From Thermoplasmata archaeon (GTDB taxonomy: Archaea; Thermoplasmatota; Thermoplasmata; Thermoplasmatales; Thermoplasmataceae): a stretch of DNA of 5,600 nucleotides. A model generated the notes under the pieces. It saw only the letters and a list, made by a program, of their open reading frames with translations, had not been told where the DNA came from and did no database searches. Shown here piece by piece: positions 1 to 4,538 of this stretch. The first letter of the stretch is position 1. Each line of letters begins with the position of its first letter. The translations under genes and the position numbers were made by a program. The stretch lies in the NCBI GenBank assembly GCA_021806345.1, contig JAJZXP010000457.1, forward strand, positions 1-5,600, written 5' to 3'.

Positions 1-445
1 TCGGCGCAAAATATTCAAATGAGGATGGGTTCATAATTGCCTAACAAAAGACGATATTTAACATTTACGAGCGTGAAATAATGGATTTTTGGATTATGCG
101 GGAAGACTGTGTCCTCGATCCTACCCGGACCTTTTTGGGCAACCTATCATCTCCCCCCTGTTCTTCATCAGGGATGTCACTGTGCCGATGAATGCAAGTG
201 CTGAGGATATGCATGGACGTACATGTGAGGCGCTAACCGGACTGTATGCCCCAATTGTGAGCAGCACGTAAACGTAAGAAAAAACATGGGAGATGAGTCG
301 GATGAATAGTGGCATGCCCAGTGGCATATGCCAATCACATGCCATAGATGCGGAAACAGCGTTTGCTAGGAAAAATGATAGGAAATGGCATGTTGTGATG
401 CCGAGTTCCTATTATTATATACACATGATTCAAGCGGCGATCCCG
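1..445. other. Stretch without a supportable gene
   Basis: No convincing gene is visible on either strand. Frame 3 at the left edge reads GAKYSNEDGFIIA then a TAA at 42-44; this could be the last 13 codons of a gene entering from the left, but it is too short to identify. Two short open frames exist on the plus strand (89-271, starting with TTG, and 293-487). I see no family motif in either, and the second ends inside the promoter-like region at 464-471. The minus-strand open frames here are rich in Ser, Leu and Phe and have no ribosome site or recognisable motif, as expected of chance frames. The stretch may be decayed mobile-element DNA, but I cannot show that. Confidence 0.5.
311..402. repeat. 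Cluster of GGCAT/ATGCC inverted motifs
   Basis: Within about 90 bases the pentamer GGCAT or its complement ATGCC occurs repeatedly. There is an 8-base palindrome GGCATGCC at 311-318, a 10-base palindrome GGCATATGCC at 323-332, a further ATGCC at 340-344, and a hairpin GGCAT-gttgtg-ATGCC at 387-402. AGTGGCAT is also directly repeated in front of the first two. This is visible in the sequence. Whether it is a protein-binding array, the end of a dead mobile element or chance is unknown. Confidence 0.35.
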
Positions 446-461
446 GGTCGATTTTTCGACC
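446..461. repeat. Perfect palindrome / hairpin GGTCGA-TTTT-TCGACC
   Basis: Six-base arms (446-451 and 456-461) pair perfectly around a TTTT loop. The right arm ends two bases before the TATA box at 464-471, where the B-recognition element of an archaeal promoter lies. That position would suit an operator for a dimeric regulator. A role as the 3' hairpin of an upstream transcript is less likely because no U-run follows it. Confidence 0.4.
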
Positions 462-463
462 GC

Positions 464-471
464 TTTAAATA
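464..471 (+). promoter_or_regulatory. Archaeal TATA box TTTAAATA
   Basis: TTTAAATA matches the archaeal TATA consensus well. Transcription would begin around 490-497. Nothing recognisable starts there: the ATG at 487 gives only MRNTG. The transcript would therefore have a leader of about 120 bases before the ribosome site and ATG at 616, or could be a non-coding RNA. The palindrome immediately upstream may control it. Confidence 0.45.
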
Positions 472-615
472 CCGGAGCTTGAAATAATGAGAAATACAGG
501 ATAAAGAGCAGGAAGAGGTACTCAAGGCAGGTATGGTCAATGTACGGTAAGTCCATAATCGTGAATTCAATAGAAAGTGAAGATGAAGTAAATAAGGGAA
601 AGGAGGAGTCAAGAA

Positions 616-801
616 ATGGCACAGAAATGGATAACAAAGGGAAAAGGACAGGAGAGCAAGCACATAAAGCTCGAGGACAGCAGGAAACTTATGGAAGTTC
701 AGGTCAAAAACCGAGGCCTTCCGTTAAGGATCTGGAAAGCGATGCATGGGCCTGAATTTCCTTCCAATTCGATTGATACCGCAATTATAGTTGATTACTA
801 A
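616..801 (+). CDS. Small unrecognised protein, 3' end interrupted by an insertion sequence
   Basis: I do not recognise this 61-residue protein. Support for it being translated is the strong ribosome site AAAGGAGG at 599-606, nine bases before the ATG, together with codon use like the other genes here (AAG, AGG, ATA, GGA). It is basic in its first half (MAQKWITKGKGQESKHIKLE), and no membrane segment or known motif is visible. The last four codons (IVDY) and the stop come from the left end of the IS630 element, so the native C-terminus has been lost or replaced. If the element and one TA are removed, the frame continues without a stop into the methylase fragment at 1862-2193. One in three joins would do that by chance, and the residues left of the element do not resemble a methylase. 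An alternative open frame at 540-755, with ATG at 540, overlaps it and also looks basic; I cannot exclude that one. Confidence 0.4.
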   Translation: MAQKWITKGKGQESKHIKLEDSRKLMEVQVKNRGLPLRIWKAMHGPEFPSNSIDTAIIVDY

Positions 802-815
802 CGTTATTATACTTT
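788..815 (+). repeat. IS630 left terminal inverted repeat
   Basis: The outer 12 bases, TAGTTGATTACT, are identical to the complement of the right end. The inner part ends in TATACTTT in both copies, and the middle carries five mismatches. The repeat also contains the TATA element of the transposase promoter. Confidence 0.85.
803..812 (+). promoter_or_regulatory. Transposase promoter, TATA-like GTTATTATAC
   Basis: An AT-rich TATA-like element is centred about 27 bases before the ATG at 834, the spacing expected for a leaderless archaeal transcript. No ribosome site precedes that ATG, which fits leaderless translation. The promoter lies inside the left terminal repeat, so transposase binding to the end could repress it. 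That last point is inference. Confidence 0.45.
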
Positions 816-833
816 CAATCCCTCTCTTTATTC

Positions 834-1313
834 ATGGTAAACGTGGAAAGATATCATATTGAAAGGAAGATGACGATTGAGGACCTGAACAGGATCATAA
901 GGAGCCTCGAGAGAAGTACCAGGGTACTGAAGAGGCTCCTCTTCATAAGGTACAGATATGATGGTGATTCTGTGGAGGAGGCTGCAGCGAGGATCGGGAT
1001 CGCAAAGATGATGGGTTACCAGTGGCAGGACAGGTGGAACAGGGATGGATACAAAGGACTCATACCGAGATACGCAAAGAAGGGACCGTCCAAGCTGTCC
1101 CCCGAACAGAAGAATAGACTCAGGGAAATGTTGCGTGAAGGATCGTACACGACGGCGCAGGTGCGTTCCGTTATCATGGTGAACTTTGGCGTTGAATATA
1201 CCATGAAACAGGTGTGGGTAATCCTAAAGGGATGGAAGATGCATCACGCGAAACCCTATGTACATGATAAGAGGAGACCGGCGGATGCTGAGGATGCACT
1301 AAAAAAAACTTAG
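834..1313 (+). CDS. IS630 transposase, N-terminal DNA-binding part (orfA)
   Basis: This 159-residue frame encodes the end-binding half of an IS630 transposase. A helix-turn-helix lies at about residues 46-70 (SVEEAAARIGIAKMMGYQW then QDRWN), followed by the GYKGLIPRY linker typical of the family. A second winged-helix-like domain at about 86-140 contains LSPEQKNRLREML and the FGVEYTMKQVWVILK block. The start at 834 is chosen because a TATA-like element lies about 27 bases upstream; the ATG at 870 is an alternative without a well-spaced ribosome site. The frame stops at TAG 1311-1313, directly after an A8 run, while the catalytic half continues in the -1 frame. A -1 shift there gives one protein of 335 residues, a normal length for IS630 transposases. 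Alone, this product could bind the ends without cutting and so act as a repressor; that is inference. Confidence 0.85.
   Translation: MVNVERYHIERKMTIEDLNRIIRSLERSTRVLKRLLFIRYRYDGDSVEEAAARIGIAKMMGYQWQDRWNRDGYKGLIPRYAKKGPSKLSPEQKNRLREMLREGSYTTAQVRSVIMVNFGVEYTMKQVWVILKGWKMHHAKPYVHDKRRPADAEDALKKT
1301..1308 (+). other. A8 slippery site for -1 frameshift between orfA and orfB
   Basis: The zero-frame codons are CTA AAA AAA ACT TAG. Slipping back one base on A-AAA-AAA (1301-1307) and continuing with AAC TTA GGG leads into orfB as KK-NLGKVTMRRSILGFFDES. The -1 frame is open from 1292, after a TGA at 1289-1291, so the two frames overlap by 22 bases with the A8 inside. The zero-frame stop lies three bases after the run. 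IS630 members are known to join two frames by slippage at A-runs. Ribosomal slippage and RNA polymerase slippage would look the same here. A simple one-base mutation of a formerly single frame is the alternative. Confidence 0.7.
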
Positions 1314-1324
1314 GGAAAGTAACG

Positions 1325-1840
1325 ATGCGAAGATCCATCCTGGGGTTCTTCGACGAAAGCTCTCCACAGACCACTGCCAATACCGTAAGATTCTGGTCCT
1401 TCGATAAACCCGTCATGGTAAAGGATACGTCAAAGTACAGGGCCAACACATTCGGCTTCTATGCACTGAACGGAAAGAGCGTCATACAGTTCCATGACCG
1501 TTCCCGCAAGGAACATGTCTGTAGGTTCCTTGCGGCCATAAGGAGACGTAATCCGAAGCGGAGGATCATCCTGATTCTGGACAATTTCCCGGCACATCAT
1601 GCGAAGAAGGTACTCAGGAAGGCCAGGAATCTCCGGATAAGGTTGGCATTCCTGCCGCCCTATTCTCCCGATCTCAATCCCATAGAATTCATATGGAAGT
1701 CCATCAGGAGAATAGTTTCCGAAGAGGCGATAAACTCCGAAAGGGATCTAAAGAAGGTCATAAGAAGGGGATTCAAGGAGCTATCTTCCATGGGATCATT
1801 CGCCAGCAGTTGGAGAAAGAAATTCATTATAAAAGTATAG
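1325..1840 (+). CDS. IS630 transposase, C-terminal DDE catalytic part (orfB)
   Basis: This half carries the RNase H-fold DDE domain that cuts and joins DNA ends. Counting from the ATG at 1325, the catalytic residues are D10 (GFFDESSPQ), D86 (ILILDNFPAHHA) and E121 (PPYSPDLNPIEFIWK). Thirty-four residues separate the last two, the DD34E spacing of the IS630/Tc1 group. The protein is probably made only as the fusion with orfA. The natural join enters this frame at about 1307, eighteen bases before the ATG, and no ribosome site precedes 1325, although internal initiation cannot be excluded. The final codons and the TAG at 1838-1840 lie inside the right terminal repeat. All key residues are present, so the enzyme is potentially active if the shift works. 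Confidence 0.88.
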   Translation: MRRSILGFFDESSPQTTANTVRFWSFDKPVMVKDTSKYRANTFGFYALNGKSVIQFHDRSRKEHVCRFLAAIRRRNPKRRIILILDNFPAHHAKKVLRKARNLRIRLAFLPPYSPDLNPIEFIWKSIRRIVSEEAINSERDLKKVIRRGFKELSSMGSFASSWRKKFIIKV

Positions 1841-1859
1841 AACAGTCAGTAATCAACTA
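1832..1859 (-). repeat. IS630 right terminal inverted repeat
   Basis: Read on the minus strand from 1859, it begins TAGTTGATTACT, identical to the left end for 12 bases, then diverges and rejoins at TATACTTT. It overlaps the last codons and the stop of the transposase gene and is flanked by TA at 1860-1861. Confidence 0.85.
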
Positions 1860-1861
1860 TA

Positions 1862-2193
1862 AACTAATATTTGAAAGGAATCTAAAACGAGCGTTGGAAG
1901 TAGCTTCATTTTACGTTGACTTATTTTCATTGATTGGAAACGTATCAAAACTTTTAACAAAAGATGGACATACATGCTACGGAGTCGGAAACAGAACAGT
2001 TAATTCTATGCTGTTGCCAACTTATGAAGCAATAAAAGATTTCTTTGAGTGTTTTGGCCTTGAGTATGTTACAACACATATACACGAAATACCTAACAAA
2101 AGAGTGCCAGCTATGAATAGTCAAACTAATGTAGCGGGAGAAACCAGTAATACCATGCTAAATCAATACATTGTCGTCCTTAAGCAAATATAA
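1862..2193 (+). pseudogene. C-terminal fragment of a site-specific DNA methyltransferase
   Basis: The open frame right of the insertion sequence encodes about 110 residues ending at TAA 2191-2193. It reads like the C-terminus of an N4-cytosine/N6-adenine DNA methylase of restriction systems. The blocks are SFYVDLFSLIGNVSKLLTKD, then CYGVGNRTVNSMLLPT, then HEIPNKRVP, NSQTNVAGE and NTMLNQYIVVLK. I recall the conserved pattern VGNR.V......PT..., IPNKR.P..N..TN..G....TM..YIVVL from that family. The catalytic SPPY motif and the SAM-binding part are absent, and the frame has no start of its own: its upstream extension runs through transposase DNA in another frame. It is a broken remnant. Either the element landed in the gene and the 5' part was later deleted, or a fragment already existed. 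Residual function is unlikely. Confidence 0.65.
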
Positions 2194-2196
2194 ATA
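2188..2196 (+). promoter_or_regulatory. TATA box ATATAAATA for the ATPase operon
   Basis: ATATAAATA lies about 40 bases before the GTG at 2232, so transcription would start near 2218 and leave a leader of about 12-14 bases. The box overlaps the stop codon of the methylase fragment. The operon therefore appears to have its own promoter embedded in the end of the broken gene. Confidence 0.5.
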
Positions 2197-2231
2197 AAGC
2201 TTCTTGATGATATAACTAGTGGGTATGAGAA

Positions 2232-3782
2232 GTGAGGAAAAAAGGAAGACAAATCAAGCAGATCAGGTTTCGAAATTTTGGACCAATAAAAGATGGCACA
2301 ATCAAGGTGAAGCCATTGACTATATTTATTGGGCCAAATAACGCTGGAAAATCCTACGCTGCGACTTTAATTTATGCTCTCAATAACGCCCTAGGTTGGA
2401 AGCGAACATTACCTAGCCGGTCCAGACATGGTATCTACAAAATATTCTTTGATGAATTGGAGAAAAATCTAATCAATTTGATTTCTGAACACTTTGCCAG
2501 CAGCTTTGATCATGAGGTGATGAATGAACTTAAGATAAGAGCTGAGCAAATAGAAAAAATTAGACAAGCATATTTATCTACAGTTGAGAAGAGTATTAAT
2601 GATCTAATAGCTAGGGAGTTTGGTGCCGAAACGAAAGACTTAAGGAAAGATGGGACTCAATCTTTTTACGTTGATTTTGAAACTAATATTGATAAATTGC
2701 AGATAGTAAGTCATGGTAATAAGATTCGGTTGAAAAACCTGTCAAAGTGGGAAAAAGATATTACAGTAAGATTCAAAAATCAGTCTGACGAATCGGGGGC
2801 ACAAGGAAGACATAGATTTTATGACATCAAACGGGAGGGTAATATATTCACTGTATCCTTAGTAACTCCGTTGAATGTATTCATGATGGAGAAAAATACA
2901 TCTGAGAGAAGAAAGCTTGAACTTGCAATTGCTGAACTTTCAATTGAGTTGATAAGCAGTATACTTGAACTTCCTGACATAAGATTTTATCCCGAAGAAG
3001 ATAGTTTCTACTACCTTCCAGCTGCTAGGTCGGGTATACTTCAGGGTCATAAAGTTTTAGTTGCGAATATGGTGCAACTCATACCGTCGACGTTAGGGGT
3101 TTCTGACATGAGGTTTGAACGCTTTTCAGGAGTGGTGGCCGATTTCTTATCAAATATAGTCGAAATAGATAATACGAAAAAGCCACTTTTTAATGTAGCG
3201 ACGGATTTCGAGGAGAAAATTATCACTGGTAATATCGAACTTCTGCCTCAAGAAAACAAAATTAATCTTGCAATTGAGTACAAGTTCGGGAAGATGCACA
3301 TTCCGCTGAATAGGTCTTCTTCAACTGTTTCTGAGCTGGCCCCTATATTTCTTTTCTTAAAACATCTTTTAGACGAGGGAGACACAATAATAATTGAAGA
3401 GCCTGAAGCTCACCTGCATCCTACTAATCAGAGGATTTTAGCTCATCTCATAATTGCTATGATCAGAAATAAGTTGAATGTTTTAATTACGACCCATAGC
3501 GAAATTTTGTTAGAAGAAATAAACAACCTAATAAAGATAGGAAGTCTACCCGCAGAAACGAGAAAAAACCTGATTGGGGATAAAAACATTTTCCTAAACT
3601 CAGATGAATTATCTGTCTTCAACTTTGAATATAACTTAAACCCACGCGGAACTATGATAAGAGAACTGCACGTAGATGAAAAGGAGGGAATACCTCAGGA
3701 TGAGTTCATAAGGGTACACGAAGAACTGTATTCACAATACGTGACTCTAAGTGATTTGAACGCAGAGAAACCGGAGGAATAA
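2232..3782 (+). CDS. AAA/ABC-type ATPase of the OLD/AAA_15 group, putative defence ATPase
   Basis: This 516-residue cytoplasmic ATPase resembles the AAA_15/OLD-like proteins found as sensor or motor subunits in phage-defence systems. Residues 9-30 form the usual opening strand (KQIRFRNFGPIKDG). Walker A is GPNNAGKS at 34-41. A long helical insertion, probably coiled coil, spans about 70-135. YLPAARSGIL at 261-270 is a block common in this group. A signature-like SSSTVSELAP lies at 362-371. Walker B is TIIIEEPEAHLHP at 385-397, with E389/E390, and the switch histidine is in ITTHSE at 419-424. The C-terminus (GTMIRELHVDEKEGIPQDEF) is typical of versions that lack a TOPRIM nuclease, so the activity is probably supplied by the partner two bases downstream. 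The GTG start at 2232 has no good ribosome site; the ATG at 2225 is in another frame. All ATPase residues look intact. The exact role is unproven. Confidence 0.88.
   Translation: MRKKGRQIKQIRFRNFGPIKDGTIKVKPLTIFIGPNNAGKSYAATLIYALNNALGWKRTLPSRSRHGIYKIFFDELEKNLINLISEHFASSFDHEVMNELKIRAEQIEKIRQAYLSTVEKSINDLIAREFGAETKDLRKDGTQSFYVDFETNIDKLQIVSHGNKIRLKNLSKWEKDITVRFKNQSDESGAQGRHRFYDIKREGNIFTVSLVTPLNVFMMEKNTSERRKLELAIAELSIELISSILELPDIRFYPEEDSFYYLPAARSGILQGHKVLVANMVQLIPSTLGVSDMRFERFSGVVADFLSNIVEIDNTKKPLFNVATDFEEKIITGNIELLPQENKINLAIEYKFGKMHIPLNRSSSTVSELAPIFLFLKHLLDEGDTIIIEEPEAHLHPTNQRILAHLIIAMIRNKLNVLITTHSEILLEEINNLIKIGSLPAETRKNLIGDKNIFLNSDELSVFNFEYNLNPRGTMIRELHVDEKEGIPQDEFIRVHEELYSQYVTLSDLNAEKPEE
3773..3777 (+). 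promoter_or_regulatory. Ribosome binding site GGAGG fixing the GTG start at 3785
   Basis: GGAGG lies within the last codons of the ATPase gene, seven bases before the GTG at 3785. It supports a GTG start and translation of the second gene from the same transcript. Confidence 0.65.
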
Positions 3783-3784
3783 GA

Positions 3785-4264
3785 GTGAAAACTTTAAACA
3801 AATCCTGTCCCTATCGTGTTGCTACGGTTGATTCTTGCGCTGAAAGTGGTTGCCTTGTGCAATTTAATGCTAACTCTAATCTCATTATTCTTAAAGGGGA
3901 ACGCGTGAGAGATGTTTTTCTCAATATACAAAACCTGAAAAATACTGGAATTAAGGCAGCAGACTATATTTTAATAAAGAGTAACAATTCGGTTTTTAAA
4001 TTCTTTCTTTTAGAAATGTCAGTAAATCTCCACAAACCTTCTGTGTTGAAATCTAAATTTGAAAATAGTTTAGATCATTTGGATAAGATAATTTGTTGCG
4101 AACAAGAACAAATAAATAGATTTGAGGTAAAGCTAATTGTTGCTTTTAAAAAAGTCTCAAACTCATCTCAATTTCAGGTCATTTTCAGATCTACAAGCAT
4201 CAAATTTAAGGGTAAGAACCTCGTTCTCAGAAATGTCAGATGTAATGGACATTTAGAGATTTAG
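3785..4264 (+). CDS. Unrecognised 159-residue partner of the ATPase, possible degenerate nuclease
   Basis: I do not recognise the family. The gene starts at GTG two bases after the ATPase stop, with a GGAGG in the end of the ATPase gene, so the two are almost certainly co-transcribed and probably act together. The central segment reads KAADYILIKSN at 57-67, then FKFFLLEMSV at 71-80, then a helix around 88-103 (LKSKFENSLDHLDKII). That order resembles the D...E-x-K core and following helix of small PD-(D/E)XK proteins that read xADYxI...xFxELK...QLxxT. Here D60 and E77 fit, but the lysine position is S79. It may thus be an inactive, altered or only nuclease-like fold. Cysteines at 8, 18 and 23 could bind metal. 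There is no signal peptide or membrane segment. The gene body is AT-rich with many lysines. Being the effector or specificity subunit of the ATPase is inference. Confidence 0.75.
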   Translation: MKTLNKSCPYRVATVDSCAESGCLVQFNANSNLIILKGERVRDVFLNIQNLKNTGIKAADYILIKSNNSVFKFFLLEMSVNLHKPSVLKSKFENSLDHLDKIICCEQEQINRFEVKLIVAFKKVSNSSQFQVIFRSTSIKFKGKNLVLRNVRCNGHLEI

Positions 4265-4290
4265 TCCTTGATTGAATAGTAAATTCTCCG

Positions 4291-4338
4291 GGCGGTCAGC
4301 CTTCCGTAGGCGGCTCTTGGTCAGTCATAAGAGCCACC
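4291..4338 (+). ncRNA. GC-rich double-hairpin segment, candidate IS110 bridge-RNA remnant
   Basis: In otherwise AT-rich DNA, two adjacent hairpins can form. The first is GCCT-tccgt-AGGC (4299-4311). The second is GGCTCTT with a 10-base loop and AAGAGCC (4312-4335), extendable by two more pairs across one mismatch (4309-4310 with 4337-4338). GGTCAG occurs twice, at 4294-4299 and inside the second loop at 4319-4324. The segment ends just before the ribosome site and ATG of a stub that looks like an IS110 transposase start. In IS110-group elements the non-coding end upstream of the transposase encodes the bridge RNA. That identity is inference; an ordinary attenuator or leader structure is the alternative. 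Confidence 0.35.
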
Positions 4339-4351
4339 ATGGAGGGATAAA

Positions 4352-4447
4352 ATGGATAAACAAAAGAAGAGTATAGATCGAATGAACAGTTTCGTAGTTG
4401 GAATAGATCTTGGAGAAAAGGAAAGCTTTGTTGGACAGATAAATTGA
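4352..4447 (+). pseudogene. Truncated IS110-family transposase, first 31 codons
   Basis: A strong ribosome site GGAGGG at 4341-4346 precedes the ATG by five bases. The frame encodes MDKQKKSIDRMNSF followed by VVGIDLGEKESFVGQIN and stops at TGA 4445-4447. The block VVGIDLGEKESFV matches the first strand and first catalytic aspartate (D19) of the RuvC-like DEDD domain that opens IS110 transposases. Full proteins have some 300-400 residues, so nearly everything is missing: the other three acidic residues and the Tnp_20 serine domain. I see no continuation in any frame before the next gene at 4539. Actin/Hsp70-type ATPases also begin with GIDLG, so a different origin is possible but less likely in this setting. 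A 31-residue peptide may still be translated. Confidence 0.55.
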
Positions 4448-4504
4448 ATGAAGGGGAGAAGATGAGGACAATTATTTCGTTGCAGGTGGTATATGCTCCG
4501 GTAA

Positions 4505-4512
4505 ATTAAATA
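4505..4512 (+). promoter_or_regulatory. TATA box ATTAAATA for the restriction-modification gene
   Basis: ATTAAATA is centred about 31 bases before the ATG at 4539, so transcription would start a few bases before the ATG, giving a nearly leaderless message. No ribosome site precedes that ATG, in agreement. This suggests the gene is transcribed apart from the ATPase operon. Confidence 0.5.
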
Positions 4513-4538
4513 AGTGACAGAAACTTAATAGTCTGTCG

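Larger units (their letters stand above)
788..1859 (+). mobile_element. IS630-family insertion sequence, about 1.07 kb
   Basis: A two-frame IS630 transposase is bracketed by 28-bp imperfect inverted repeats that match at 23 positions. The repeats lie at 788-815 and 1832-1859. Outside them stand TA dinucleotides at 786-787 and 1860-1861, as expected for this Tc1/mariner-related family, which duplicates a TA target. The ends read TATAG on the left and CTATA on the right, so the border could equally be two bases inward (790-1857). The element looks intact: ends, HTH domain and all three DDE residues are present. It sits upstream of a methylase fragment and replaced the end of the ORF at 616. Its base composition is visibly less AT-rich than the genes to its right, consistent with recent arrival. 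Confidence 0.88.

Noticed and set aside
40..51. A 12-base match CCTAACAAAAGA between 40-51 and 2092-2103, the latter encoding part of IPNKR in the methylase fragment.
   Set aside because: The flanks do not match and the left copy is followed by no other methylase motif, so it is probably coincidence rather than a second fragment.
335..663. Minus-strand open frames at 335-637 and 430-663.
   Set aside because: They are rich in Ser, Leu and Phe, lack ribosome sites and recognisable motifs, and lie opposite the promoter-like region and the 616 ORF.
540..755. An overlapping plus-strand frame from ATG 540 that opens upstream to 483.
   Set aside because: It competes with the 616 frame, which has the strong GGAGG site. 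Its second half (GKEESRNGTEMDNKGKRTGEQ) looks like a shadow. It is kept only as a remark.
1693..1861. The upstream extension of the methylase frame to a start at 1693.
   Set aside because: This part is the transposase gene read in another frame, so it is not methylase coding sequence.
4448..4517. A short frame ending DNYFVAGGICSGKLNK at TGA 4515-4517.
   Set aside because: It has no start or ribosome site, is closed upstream by a TGA at 4446-4450, and the promoter of the next gene overlaps its end.
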